Shown: positions 20,347 to 29,443 of the stretch, one piece after another
How positions within the stretch are numbered: the first letter of the stretch is position 1
How the letters are laid out: each line of letters begins with the position of its first letter
Source of the DNA: Permianibacter aggregans
GTDB lineage: Bacteria; Pseudomonadota; Gammaproteobacteria; Enterobacterales; Permianibacteraceae
Length of the DNA stretch: 64,000 nt
Direction: 5' to 3'
Assembly: GCF_009756665.1 (NCBI RefSeq)
Contig: NZ_CP037953.1
Coordinates: forward strand, 1,054,001 to 1,118,000
The notes under the pieces: generated by a model
What the model was told of the DNA's origin: nothing
What the model saw: only the letters and a program-made list of their open reading frames with translations
The model's database searches: none
Program-made: the position numbers and the translations under genes

Positions 20347-20985
20347 TTAGCGCTTAGTGTCGACCAAAGTCGTTACATAGCTGGCCTCAAATACCCGGCC
20401 TTTGAAAATATCCGGTTCCAAATTACCGGACACTCGAACGACATCACCTTTATCGAGCTTCTGATAACCTTTGTCATCCAACGGATTGTAGGCCATCTCG
20501 TCAACTTCGACAGTCACCGAGCGCAAGCCGGTGTCCAGCACGAAGTCATTATCATTGACCTTGGTAATCGTACCTTGAACCAAAGTTGTCGCCGGAGGCA
20601 ACGGTATCGAATAGGCAATGACCGCGTCCTCTTCATCCATGGCGCTGGAATAGAAATAGGTATCGATATTTTTGACGTAGATACTGCTGGCTTCGATGGT
20701 CGTCTTTTCATAAAAATCCTTATCGACCATACCGGTCACCGTTACTTCGTCTCCACGCAGCAACTTGTAGGCATCGGCATCACGATCGCCATCATCCATT
20801 TCGACAGTAATCGTTCCCTTGCCGTAATCCAGCATAAACGTATCATCGGACACCGACTCTACGGTACCGCTAACACTAATCCAAGTATTATTGGCTTTCA
20901 TGTAGGGGTTATCCGCTACCGCCGCCATACTGAATAACGCGGCCGCGACAACGGTCAAGCTTGTTTTCAGTTTGCTACCACTCAT
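20347..20985 (-). CDS. Exported protein with two OB-like repeats
   Basis: I do not recognise a named gene. The 212-residue product begins with a signal peptide (LKTSLTVVAAALFSMAAVA). It has two similar halves: WISVSGTVESVSDDTFMLDY...VTVTGMVD and LVQGTITKVNDNDFVLDTG...VRVSGNLE. The pattern G-T-I/V-x-x-V-x-D-x-x-F-x-L-D followed by G-D-x-V-x-V-x-G resembles small periplasmic OB-fold (BOF or DUF5666-like) domains. MSGSKLK is chosen because AAGGAGGA precedes it. It is monocistronic and rich in aspartate. Confidence 0.7.
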   Translation of the reverse strand: MSGSKLKTSLTVVAAALFSMAAVADNPYMKANNTWISVSGTVESVSDDTFMLDYGKGTITVEMDDGDRDADAYKLLRGDEVTVTGMVDKDFYEKTTIEASSIYVKNIDTYFYSSAMDEEDAVIAYSIPLPPATTLVQGTITKVNDNDFVLDTGLRSVTVEVDEMAYNPLDDKGYQKLDKGDVVRVSGNLEPDIFKGRVFEASYVTTLVDTKR

Positions 20986-21247
20986 TTTATCCTCCTTGTT
21001 GGCCGATGAGTCAGAGCAATGTGCGTATCGAACAAGCACTCATTGCTCGCAAAGAAGAACGACAACATTTTCGCCTGTTCAGCAATAAAAAATAACGAGT
21101 CACATTGGTTCAATATTGTTGCCGCCTCTCATATTCGGGTTTGCCGAGCATTTGCTCGGTATCCACCAGTCAGCAAGCAAAACCCATGACGATTGCGCCA
21201 CCATCGATATTTTTATTGCGGATTGTTGTAAAAAGCAGCTGATGGAT

Positions 21248-21676
21248 TCAGCTGAGCGGAAAGGCTTGGGCAAAACACACGCGCAACTTCGGCATAAGCC
21301 CCAATTGCTGTTCGCTGGTATAGGGTTTTGGTGGAAATTTCCCCCACACCGGTGCCGGCCAGGCCGGATCGGTTTTGAATCGAACGATATGATGCCAATG
21401 TAATTGCGGCACCATATTGCCCAGCGCGGCGACATTCAGCTTATCGCCAGCAAAATGTTGCATCAGGGCTTTTCCGGCTGCCAGAGACTCCAGCCAGAGT
21501 TGTTGCTGGTCGCCAAATTCCAGTTGAAAACTTTCCCGGATATTAGCTCTACGCGGTACCAGAATCAGCCAGGGATAGTGCTGATCGTTCATCCACAGCA
21601 AGCGACAGAGCGGCCAATCGCCTAACACCAGCGTATCAGCGGCCAATTGCGGATGCAGGGAAAACGGTTCGGACAT
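21248..21676 (-). CDS. HIT-family hydrolase-like protein
   Basis: The 142 residues match the bacterial HIT family of small nucleotide-binding proteins. A WLILVPRRANIRE segment lies near 36-48 and LNVAALGNMVPQLHWHHIVR near 80-100. The usual HxHxH active-site triad appears as HWHHI, so the pattern is imperfect and activity cannot be assumed. It stands alone, divergent from the large surface protein that starts at 21782. Confidence 0.75.
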   Translation of the reverse strand: MSEPFSLHPQLAADTLVLGDWPLCRLLWMNDQHYPWLILVPRRANIRESFQLEFGDQQQLWLESLAAGKALMQHFAGDKLNVAALGNMVPQLHWHHIVRFKTDPAWPAPVWGKFPPKPYTSEQQLGLMPKLRVCFAQAFPLS

Positions 21677-21781
21677 ACGGCACCGGAGAATTTTTTCGCA
21701 AAGCGGGAATTATACCTTGCCAGGTGCTTGGAGGCCCGCTTAGATTCGGAGGTTATCCACTTCATCTACAAGGACCTAGAG

Positions 21782-23902
21782 ATGTCAAAGCTTCCGTCAC
21801 TTGCCGCGCTGATGGCAGGTTTGATTAGCGCAGGAGTATGGGCTCACAGCGGCGGCCATCCGATCCGCTTTGTCGCCGAGAACGGCAAAGACGTCGGTGA
21901 ATGCGCCAAACCGAGCACTCCGTGCAAAACCATCGCTTATGCCGCCAATCAGTCAGGCAAAGGCGATAGCATTCGGGTCGCAGCGGGACATTACCCGGTA
22001 TCGGAACAAGATATCTTTTTCCTGTTGAGCGATATGGTACCGGTGCGCGGCGGCTACACCACCACCGATCAGTTCAAGCAGGCACAACCCGGCCAACATA
22101 TTTCCACGATTGCTGGTGTGCCACATGAGTATCGTGAGGCATTGGCCAATCGCGGATTCCGTTTGTTGCAGGATGAGAAAGGCCCGGCGATCAAACTGTC
22201 GATCGCCACGCAAAAACAGCTCGATATTTATAGCGCCAATACCAGCAAGCCGGAAGGACCAGCAAGCTGCGTATCCGGCATGGCCAACAATTATCCCTGC
22301 CACAATGTCGATTTGATCTACCACATCCCGTTGGCAGAAATGTCGAGCCGACCGAATGCCGCCAACGATATCTGGGGTTTCCAGAGTCTGAATGATCAGC
22401 GCGAATATATTTTGATCGGCTTGCAAAACGGCACCGCCGTTTTCGACGTCACCAATCCGCAAGCCCCGCGCGAAGTCGGCACCATTACCGGCATGAGTTC
22501 CGTTTGGCGCGACGTCAAGGTTTATCAGTACAGCGATAACGATCAATACAAGGCCTACGCCTATGTGACGACCGAAGCCTCACAAGGCATGCATGTCATT
22601 GACTTGTCGCAATTGCCGAATCAGATTTCCTTGGTCGCGACCTTGAATGATTTTGCCAGTGCCCACAACGTGTATCTTGCCAACACCGATTACTCAACCG
22701 GTGTCGCCTTGCCCGGCGTGCAGCCGTACCTGATTATTTCCGGCAGTAACAATGGCAACGGCAGTTGGCGTTTGTATGGCTTGTCGAATCCGGTTGCGCC
22801 CAATCTGCTCGGCAGTGCACCGGCTGGCGCCGGTTATATTCACGATGCCAGCAGCCTGGTGATCGATGATGCCCGCACCAGTCAATGCGTCAACAATCAC
22901 AATCCTTGTGAGCTGCTGCTCGACTTTAATGAAAACACCGTCGACATTTACGATGTCACCGAGAAAAATGCGCCGGCCTTGCTGTCGAGCACACCCTACC
23001 CAGACAACGGTTACACGCATTCCGGTTGGTGGACGGCTGATAAACAACACATCATCGTTCATGACGAACTGGACGAGCGCAATCGCGGCTTGAACACTAC
23101 CTTTCGCACGCTGAATATCGCCAACCTGCGGGCGCCAAGTTTGGTCGGCACTTTAACTGGACCAACTGCGGCGATCGACCACAATGGTTTCAACCGCGGC
23201 AATCGTTATTTCGTTTCCAATTATCGTCGCGGCCTGGTCATTCTCGACAGCAGCGCTCCGGCCAACTTAAGTGAAGTCGGCTACTTTGATACCTTCGCTT
23301 CACCAGCGGAAAACTCCCCGCAATTTAACGGCGCCTGGGGCACTTATCCGTACTTGCCGAGCGGCACCATTGCCGTCAGCGATATCGAGTTCGGCTTGTT
23401 CTTGTTGAAAGATAACACCGGCAGCGCCAACCCCAGCGCCGGCGTGCTGCGTTTCTCAGGCTCTTCTGCTTCGGCGTTGGAAAATGCCGGCAATGTCACG
23501 CTGACCGTTTCACGACGAAGCGGCTCAACCGGCGCCGTTAGTGTCAACTACCAAAGCATCGATGTCAGCGCCACCGCCGGCAGCGATTATCAGGCTGCGA
23601 GCGGCACCTTGAACTGGGCCGAAGGCGACACCGGCGACAAAACTATTACGTTGAACATCACCGATGACAGCACCGATGAGAACGATGAAGTGTTCACTGT
23701 CGAGCTGCGCAATATTCAAGGCGGTGCGTTGATCGGTTCGCCGGAGCGTGTGCAAGTCACGATTCGTGATAATGAAACGGCCAGCACAACGCCGCCGCCC
23801 ACGACGCCCCCCGCCGACAGCGGCGGTGGTGGCGGCAGCTTCGGCACCGCTTTACTCGCCTTGATGCTGGTACTTGGCTGGCGTCGAAACCTACGCCGCT
23901 AA
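21782..23902 (+). CDS. Choice-of-anchor B, Calx-beta, GlyGly-CTERM surface protein
   Basis: This large exported protein (706 residues) has a signal peptide ending near AHSG. A short segment with paired cysteines (GECAKPSTPCKTIAYAA) resembles the start of beta-helix surface proteins. The long middle region of choice-of-anchor-B beta-propeller repeats contains GTAVFDVTNPQAPREVG and HVIDLSQLPNQ. A Calx-beta domain (ENAGNVTLTVSRRSGSTGAV to the end of the repeat) follows. The tail is a proline linker, SGGGGGS, a hydrophobic stretch and WRRNLRR, a GlyGly-CTERM signal for rhombosortase processing. Surface attachment is inferred; the ligand is unknown. Confidence 0.85.
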   Translation: MSKLPSLAALMAGLISAGVWAHSGGHPIRFVAENGKDVGECAKPSTPCKTIAYAANQSGKGDSIRVAAGHYPVSEQDIFFLLSDMVPVRGGYTTTDQFKQAQPGQHISTIAGVPHEYREALANRGFRLLQDEKGPAIKLSIATQKQLDIYSANTSKPEGPASCVSGMANNYPCHNVDLIYHIPLAEMSSRPNAANDIWGFQSLNDQREYILIGLQNGTAVFDVTNPQAPREVGTITGMSSVWRDVKVYQYSDNDQYKAYAYVTTEASQGMHVIDLSQLPNQISLVATLNDFASAHNVYLANTDYSTGVALPGVQPYLIISGSNNGNGSWRLYGLSNPVAPNLLGSAPAGAGYIHDASSLVIDDARTSQCVNNHNPCELLLDFNENTVDIYDVTEKNAPALLSSTPYPDNGYTHSGWWTADKQHIIVHDELDERNRGLNTTFRTLNIANLRAPSLVGTLTGPTAAIDHNGFNRGNRYFVSNYRRGLVILDSSAPANLSEVGYFDTFASPAENSPQFNGAWGTYPYLPSGTIAVSDIEFGLFLLKDNTGSANPSAGVLRFSGSSASALENAGNVTLTVSRRSGSTGAVSVNYQSIDVSATAGSDYQAASGTLNWAEGDTGDKTITLNITDDSTDENDEVFTVELRNIQGGALIGSPERVQVTIRDNETASTTPPPTTPPADSGGGGGSFGTALLALMLVLGWRRNLRR

Positions 23903-23964
23903 CTTCTCAGCGACTGGCCGCGCACGTTACACTGCGCGGCCATTTCATTACACGGTAGCAAACC

Positions 23965-24753
23965 ATGCCCGGTCCGGTACTGGTATTCGATTCAGGCGTC
24001 GGAGGCTTGAGCGTATTCGATGCAATACGGATCCGGTTACCGGCGCTACCGATCAGTTTTGCCTGCGATAACGCTGGCTTTCCGTACGGGCCACGCGAAG
24101 AATCCGACTTGATCCAGCGTGTCGAAACGGTCATTACGCGCTTGATTGAACACTCGCAGCCATCAATGATTGTCATTGCCTGCAACACCGCCAGCACACT
24201 GGCACTGGAACATTTGCGGGCGCGCTTTGCCTTGCCTTTTGTTGGCGTCGTACCGGCGATAAAACCGGCTGCACAAATCAGCCAGAATAAAGTGATTGGG
24301 CTGCTGGCGACACCTGGCACGATTAAGCGTGCCTATACACAAAAACTGATCGATGACTTTGCAAGCGATTGCCAAATCATCCGTCATGGCAGCACAGCAC
24401 TGGTACGAATGGCCGAGCAACGCTTGCGCTTGCAGCCCATTGATTTGACGCTGCTGAAACTGGAACTGGCGGTATTCGAACAAGCACAACCGCACCCCGA
24501 TACCATCGTACTGGCCTGTACCCATTTTCCTTTGTTGCTGGAACAGCTGAATACCGCGCTCAGCTATCCGGTGCGCTGGGTGGATTCCGGTGAAGCCATT
24601 GCCCGCCGTGTCGAACAATTGCTGCCAACGCTGAAGCCAAGCGACAACAAGGCGTTCTGCGTCTGGATGACGGCTGACGATGACAACGCCAGACAACTCT
24701 GGCCCAGTCTGCAGGCCCGCGGCTTGACCACGCTGGAATTTGTCCACGTTTGA
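23965..24753 (+). CDS. murI: Glutamate racemase MurI
   Basis: MurI makes the D-glutamate used by MurD. The 262 residues contain VFDSGVGGLSV at the start. The two catalytic cysteines lie in VIACNTASTLA near residue 75 and VLACTHFPLL near residue 178. Both are intact. It stands apart from the dcw cluster, as is common. Confidence 0.95.
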   Translation: MPGPVLVFDSGVGGLSVFDAIRIRLPALPISFACDNAGFPYGPREESDLIQRVETVITRLIEHSQPSMIVIACNTASTLALEHLRARFALPFVGVVPAIKPAAQISQNKVIGLLATPGTIKRAYTQKLIDDFASDCQIIRHGSTALVRMAEQRLRLQPIDLTLLKLELAVFEQAQPHPDTIVLACTHFPLLLEQLNTALSYPVRWVDSGEAIARRVEQLLPTLKPSDNKAFCVWMTADDDNARQLWPSLQARGLTTLEFVHV

Positions 24754-24861
24754 ACCCCGTCAAGTTATGCAACAAGCCACGGTTTGAAAGCCGGCGCGTT
24801 TCGCGGCATCATGGACAAACGCTTATGACCGTTCCGGTCACCCGCTACCGGGAGTGAAATC

Positions 24862-25266
24862 ATGTTGAAAGCTGTAACTGCTGCCTTGATGTCCCTGCTC
24901 TGCGTCGCCTGCATCTCAGCGTCTCCAGCCAAAGTCGATGCCCATTTCGCGCCATTGAAGTCGGCAACGATGCAAGACTTGATCAACCGCTGGGGCGCAC
25001 CACCGGCGCAAAGCGTCGTCAACGGCGTCAACTACGCCGAATGGACCCGCACCGATGTCTCCAACAAGCCATCGATTTCGATCGGCATAGGCGGCTTTGG
25101 TTCACGCGTTGGCGGCGGTGTATCCACGACCACCGGCGGTGGCCAGCAACTCGATGCCTGTACCGTGACGGTTGCTTATGATGAACAAGGTAATGTTACG
25201 GACTTACGCTGGCGCGGCGAGACGGATGTTTGTATTGAGCAGTTCAGCTCACCAGTAGAGAAATAA
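24862..25266 (+). CDS. Small predicted lipoprotein
   Basis: The 134-residue product has a hydrophobic leader with LLCVAC, an imperfect lipobox (Cys at -3). The body has the pattern L-K-x-A-T-M-x-D-L-I-x-R-W-G-A-P, a glycine-rich loop and a CTVTVAYDEQGNV strand. This is reminiscent of small BamE/SmpA-like outer-membrane lipoproteins, but the match is weak and I assign no function. GGGAG precedes the ATG. Confidence 0.6.
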   Translation: MLKAVTAALMSLLCVACISASPAKVDAHFAPLKSATMQDLINRWGAPPAQSVVNGVNYAEWTRTDVSNKPSISIGIGGFGSRVGGGVSTTTGGGQQLDACTVTVAYDEQGNVTDLRWRGETDVCIEQFSSPVEK

Positions 25267-25281
25267 TATTTATCTTCTATC

Positions 25282-25305
25282 ATGCCCGCGAAAGCGGGCA
25301 TTTAT
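25282..25305 (+). terminator. Hairpin after the lipoprotein gene
   Basis: ATGCCCGC (25282-25289) and GCGGGCAT (25294-25301) pair around GAAA, a stable tetraloop, 16 bases after the stop codon. The T-run is short (TTTATG), so termination may be partial. Confidence 0.65.
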
Positions 25306-25332
25306 GTACTTAATTAACTCTTGAAAAAAATA

Positions 25333-25614
25333 ATGAAGTTTAATAGCCCCAAATGGAAATTGAAGAACACTATATGTCCCTGTTGTGGTCAAGGTAGCCC
25401 TGAGTTCATATGCTGCCCCAGTTGTGGAAATATTGCGTTAGCATGTTTGGAAGTTGGAGCAATTTTTTCAGATCCGAATGACCTATCGATTCAAATGAAT
25501 TTGGAGTCTACCTGCGTTACCTGTATGAGGATCAAGTACAGTTGCTTTCCCCCAGCAACGGAACAACAACTAAAGAACAGCACTTTTAAAGATAACTTTG
25601 AAGTTCAGAGCTAG
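25333..25614 (+). CDS. Small zinc-ribbon-like protein, low GC
   Basis: This unrecognised product (93 residues from the ATG, 97 from a TTG at 25321) carries CPCCG, CCPSCG and CVTCM. These look like paired zinc-ribbon knuckles. The DNA is visibly AT-richer than its neighbours and there is no clear ribosome site, so it may be a recent acquisition or a decaying gene. It sits between a hairpin and a repeat-filled gap. Confidence 0.4.
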   Translation: MKFNSPKWKLKNTICPCCGQGSPEFICCPSCGNIALACLEVGAIFSDPNDLSIQMNLESTCVTCMRIKYSCFPPATEQQLKNSTFKDNFEVQS

Positions 25615-26069
25615 TACGTAATAACCTGAGCATTGTAAATAAACTAGTTTCATCTTTTCCCGAATCACGTAGCTATCGAATATTGATCAGCACCCTAAAA
25701 CAATTCATACGCTGTTTTATTGTTAAACAATAACTTTTGAGATCCAAGATTGCCGGGTCGCGCCCCGGCGGGCGCCTCACTTTCTTTGCTCGCGCAAAAG
25801 AAAGTAAGCAAAGAAACGCGCCCCAACTGCGCCAGATAAGTTTTGCTACTTCGACTAAGCCGTTCCGGCATCGACAAGCCTCCAGCTCGGGCCGTGCTGG
25901 CTCGGCATCCATGCCTCAACAGCACTACAACCGCAATCCCTGCGGTTGTACCCGGCCTCCGACTTGTCGTTGCCGGCTGGCGCAGACGGGGACCCCGTTT
26001 TTTTCTTTCCGCTATCTCTGGCTTCGAAATGAACCGCAAAAACCAAATAAAGACTGATCTTGTGATTTT
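25615..26069. repeat. Gap with a dispersed repeat element
   Basis: I see no credible gene in this 455-base gap. From about 25737 to 26029 it is GC-rich and full of palindromes. These include TACAACCGCA/TGCGGTTGTA around ATCCC at 25926-25950 and a CTTTCTTTGC/AAAAGAAAG pair near 25780. The segment at 25972-26029, read on the minus strand, recurs at 47915-47972 with one gap and a few substitutions. That makes it a dispersed repeat. Short ORFs on both strands here are artefacts of composition. Confidence 0.65.
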
Positions 26070-28328
26070 TTAAGGACACTCCATCCTCATTTCATCTGTC
26101 ATGATCACCGGCAACCATTCCATCCTTTCACAAGCTTGTCCGTAGGCATTGCCGGAACCATCCAGATAAGCAAAACGCACCGAGGCCGGTAAACGCAGTG
26201 ACAACGGCGCGGATGTTTTCACCGCAATCATGTCGGCAAATAATTGCATCGCGCCGCTGGCGCCGGTTAAGCCGGTGCTTTGATTGTCGTCACGACCAAG
26301 CCAAGTAACGATCAAATACTCATCATCAAAACCGACAAACCAAGAATCGCGAGTGTCGTTGGTGGTGCCGGTTTTACCGGCAAGATTCAATGATGGATAG
26401 CGTGCGCCCAGACTTTTTCCAGTGCCGTCACGCACCGCTTCTTGCAGCGTGTAGGCGGTCAGGAAACTCGATGCCGGATGTAGCTCGCCCAGCGATTCCG
26501 TTTGCCGGCGCCACACTTCACCATCATCAAAACGGGCAGCGACAATCGCGTGGCTAGGCATCACTTGCTGGCCGTGGGCAATGCCTGAATACAGCGTTGC
26601 CACTTCCAGCGGTGACAATTCCAACGCACCCAATGCCAGTGACGGCCACAAAGCAATGGGGCGCTCAATGCCCATTTCGCGCAGGCTTTTTTCCACCTGT
26701 TTTAAGCCAACTTCCATCGCCAAACGCGCGGTGGCCAAGTTCAAGGATTCCGACAGAGCGCGATGCAGGCTGACGATGCCGCGACTCTGACCGTCGTAGT
26801 TTTTCGGTTGCCAGGTTTTGCCGTCATCAGCGCGCATGACGAAACTGGAATCCTGCAAGGGCGTGGCCAAAGTAAACAGCGGCGAACGCTTCAACGCGGT
26901 GTAATAGATAATCGGTTTCAGGGTTGAACCGACGGCACGCTTCGCATCGAGCGCGCGATTGAAACCGGCGTAATCGGTATCGCGGCCGCCGACCAAGGCC
27001 CGCACCAATCCATTGCGCCGATCCTTGATCACCATCGCTGCTTGCAGAGCCTTGCCCTCATCAAGTCGGTTCAACCCCTTACTGACAACCAATTCCGCTT
27101 TGCGCTGAGTAACGGCATCGATGCTGGTAAAAATCTGCACGCCAGAGCGTTTGAAATCGATGGCACCGACATCGGATTTCAATTCACGTTTAATGGCATC
27201 GAGCACGGCCGGCATACCGCCCGATAATTTACGCGGCGTGTGCACAACACCCAAGGGCTTGCGTTGCAGTTGCTGCATCTCGGCGCTGCTGAGCTGGCCG
27301 ACATCGGCGCGCATTTTCAGCACCAAATCGCGTCGTGATTTTGCCCGCTCGCTGTTGCGCCACGGCGAGTAATACGAAGGCCCGCGCAGCATCGCGACTA
27401 GCAAGGCACTTTCGTGTTCTGCCAGCTCCTGCAAAGGCTTACCGAAATAGTAGCGGCTGGCCAAGGCGACGCCGTGGATTGCGCGCTGACCATCTTGACC
27501 GAGATAAATTTCATTCAGATAACTTTCGAGGATTTCGCCTTTGTCGTAGTTGGCTTCGAGAATAATCGCCATCAGCGCTTCGCGAATTTTTCGCCACCAG
27601 GTGCGCTCGCTATTCAGAAAATAGTTCTTGACCAATTGCTGGGTGATGGTCGAAGCACCCTGCTCGGTTTGACCGGCACGAATATTGGCCCAGGCGGCAC
27701 GCGCAATCGCCGTCGGACTAATACCAAAATGGGAATAGAACTGGCGATCTTCGGCAACCAGCAAGGCATCAATCAAATGCTGCGGCACTTCCGTCAGCCG
27801 CACCAGTTCGCGGTCTTCATCTTTGCTCGGTGAAAAACGGCCGAGCAACACCGGATCGAGCCGCGCTTCCGCCAACGGTTCACCATTACCATCGCGCAAA
27901 CGGGAAACACGGCCATCGCGAATCGACAGCACCACGATACGCTCCGGCAGTTTTTGATCAACGAAAGTGAATGCCCGCGCCCGAATATAGAACTGCTGAT
28001 CGTCGCGCCGGTATTCGCCAGCGCGTGCCGGCTGTTCGCGTAAACGATAGCCGAGCAATTGCAATTCCAACTCCAAATCGGTCGCGCTCAGCAATTCCCC
28101 TTCACGCAAGCGATGTTCACGGGCATAGACACTGGCCGGTTCGGTCCAGCGCTGACCTTCAAAGCGCTTGCGCACATCGGCATGCAAATACAGCATCAGT
28201 GCGGCAAAACATACCGTCAATACCGCAAGGGTTTGCCAGAAAAAGCGCCACCAACGAAAGCCTTTTTTGCTTGCCTTACCATTGTTGGTTTTGCTGGAAG
28301 ATGAAGTCTGCTTTGCTTTTTTTGCCAC
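26070..28328 (-). CDS. mrcB: Bifunctional penicillin-binding protein 1b
   Basis: PBP1b polymerises and crosslinks peptidoglycan in the cell envelope. The 752 residues have a Lys/Ser-rich cytoplasmic tail, a membrane helix near 30-48 and a UB2H-like segment. The GT51 glycosyltransferase carries EDRQFYSHFGIS and QGASTITQQLVKNYF. The transpeptidase has GSTLKP (active serine), SLN and KTGTT, all intact. It is monocistronic. The UB2H domain would bind an LpoB-type activator, not seen in this window. Confidence 0.95.
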   Translation of the reverse strand: MAKKAKQTSSSSKTNNGKASKKGFRWWRFFWQTLAVLTVCFAALMLYLHADVRKRFEGQRWTEPASVYAREHRLREGELLSATDLELELQLLGYRLREQPARAGEYRRDDQQFYIRARAFTFVDQKLPERIVVLSIRDGRVSRLRDGNGEPLAEARLDPVLLGRFSPSKDEDRELVRLTEVPQHLIDALLVAEDRQFYSHFGISPTAIARAAWANIRAGQTEQGASTITQQLVKNYFLNSERTWWRKIREALMAIILEANYDKGEILESYLNEIYLGQDGQRAIHGVALASRYYFGKPLQELAEHESALLVAMLRGPSYYSPWRNSERAKSRRDLVLKMRADVGQLSSAEMQQLQRKPLGVVHTPRKLSGGMPAVLDAIKRELKSDVGAIDFKRSGVQIFTSIDAVTQRKAELVVSKGLNRLDEGKALQAAMVIKDRRNGLVRALVGGRDTDYAGFNRALDAKRAVGSTLKPIIYYTALKRSPLFTLATPLQDSSFVMRADDGKTWQPKNYDGQSRGIVSLHRALSESLNLATARLAMEVGLKQVEKSLREMGIERPIALWPSLALGALELSPLEVATLYSGIAHGQQVMPSHAIVAARFDDGEVWRRQTESLGELHPASSFLTAYTLQEAVRDGTGKSLGARYPSLNLAGKTGTTNDTRDSWFVGFDDEYLIVTWLGRDDNQSTGLTGASGAMQLFADMIAVKTSAPLSLRLPASVRFAYLDGSGNAYGQACERMEWLPVIMTDEMRMECP

Positions 28329-28461
28329 GGGAGATTCAGTTGCGAAGGAATGTCGAAAAATGCACGAAGCTGGAAATATCGTACGGGTTCAAGGCGGCAC
28401 AGTTTAGCGAATTCGCGCCGGCAAAGACATGCAGCAACCCGTATTTCCGGCATCAAACAGA

Positions 28462-28484
28462 AAAAGGCGCCACTGGCGCCTTTT
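28462..28484. terminator. Terminator of the SET-domain gene
   Basis: AAAAGGCGCC (28462-28471) and GGCGCCTTTT (28475-28484) pair around ACT. Read on the minus strand it follows the SET gene stop at once and ends in TTTTT. Confidence 0.8.
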
Positions 28485-28498
28485 CTCTTGCGTTCGCA

Positions 28499-29002
28499 TT
28501 ACGGGCGGCGAAAGGCTCGTCCGCGAATGGCGCCTCGACAAGTTTCGGCGCCGCAGCCACAGGTAAAGGAGCGGAACAACTCATCCTCGGTGGTTTCGTA
28601 ATCCATCGTCAGAAATTCGCCAGCCTTGATGTCGCGACGAGCTGTGAACGTCAGCGTGCTCATGTCGCAGGCCATATTCGGATCACAGGAGTGCAATACT
28701 TTGCCCATGACCAGTGGGTCGGAAACGTAATGCCCCGGCGCCTGTTGCAGTGTGAACAAGGACTGTTCCGATTGCACCGGCCCAAAGAAGCGGAAAACCA
28801 CTTCGCCTTCGGCGACATCCACCAGCGAAATCAAACCCTCGCCTTTACCATCGTGCGTGCGAATCACTTGCACCTTGTCGCGGGTAGGCTCATTCAGAAA
28901 CGGTGGGCAGAGTTTGTGGTAGTAACGAGGATGGCGGGCGGTTTCGGAAGCGTTGTCGGTCACCGGATGGCTATCGGACGAATTGACCAGATCCAAAGGC
29001 AT
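28499..29002 (-). CDS. SET-domain protein
   Basis: The 167-residue product is a compact SET domain, the fold of lysine methyltransferases. GLISLVDVAEGEVVFRF, VMGKVLHSCDPNMACDM (the H-S-C-x-P-N core) and FLTMDYETTEDELFRSF are visible. A post-SET-like CGCGAETCRG near the C-terminus could bind zinc. I chose MPLDLVNSS because AGGAGA is just upstream; the frame is open to 29149. The substrate in bacteria is unknown. Related proteins occur sporadically, and horizontal origin is possible. Confidence 0.8.
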   Translation of the reverse strand: MPLDLVNSSDSHPVTDNASETARHPRYYHKLCPPFLNEPTRDKVQVIRTHDGKGEGLISLVDVAEGEVVFRFFGPVQSEQSLFTLQQAPGHYVSDPLVMGKVLHSCDPNMACDMSTLTFTARRDIKAGEFLTMDYETTEDELFRSFTCGCGAETCRGAIRGRAFRRP

Positions 29003-29018
29003 GAGTTTCTCTCCTGAT

Positions 29019-29123
29019 TTATTTCGGTGGTTTCGTCTGTCCGGCGCGGACACGAAACGCAAACCAGCTGCAATCGTCTTTGCAGCCGGACCAGAACCAA
29101 CGATGACGTGCGGTATATGACAT
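29019..29123 (-). CDS. Candidate 34-residue ORF upstream of SET gene
   Basis: A short ORF begins ATGTCATAT with GGAGCG eight bases upstream and stops 16 bases before the SET start codon. The peptide begins MSYTARHRWFWSGCKDD and ends KPPK; it is rich in Trp, Phe, Arg and has two Cys. The position suggests a leader peptide or a small protein coupled to the SET gene. It resembles nothing I know, so it may be chance. Confidence 0.3.
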   Translation of the reverse strand: MSYTARHRWFWSGCKDDCSWFAFRVRAGQTKPPK

Positions 29124-29443
29124 ACGTTACGCGCTCCTTTTGTTGGCATGCCGGGCGATGAGTTTCACGATCGCCCAAACGCAAAAAACCTCCGTCGATG
29201 ATTTTCATGCGCAGCCGGCCACTCGCCCTGTGCTGCCACAAAAAACAATCGCTCCGGAGGTCGCCAAACCGTCACATGACGGCGCTGTTAAATATGCGAC
29301 TGGCGATTGCGCATTTCAAGTATTTTTTTGGATGGCTAAACCATTGTGGAAGTTCCAAGAACACAAATCGAATCAGCAGCTTAGCTCTTGCATTTTGTGA
29401 ACGGGATCAGATTTGGTGCAGCGCGAAAGCGCGGGTCAGGCGC
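29124..29443. other. Gap between SET locus and hrpB
   Basis: I found nothing convincing in this 320-base stretch. Plus-strand ORFs of about 86 codons lack a ribosome site and any recognisable motif. It presumably holds the promoter for the SET gene on the minus strand, but I could not place it. Confidence 0.4.

Noticed and set aside
25673-26079. Several overlapping ORFs on both strands near 26 kb
   Set aside because: They fall in a palindrome-rich repeat, part of which recurs near 48 kb, so the open frames reflect composition.
29140-29400. Plus-strand ORF of 86 codons
   Set aside because: It has no ribosome site, no recognisable domain and lies in a promoter-like gap.
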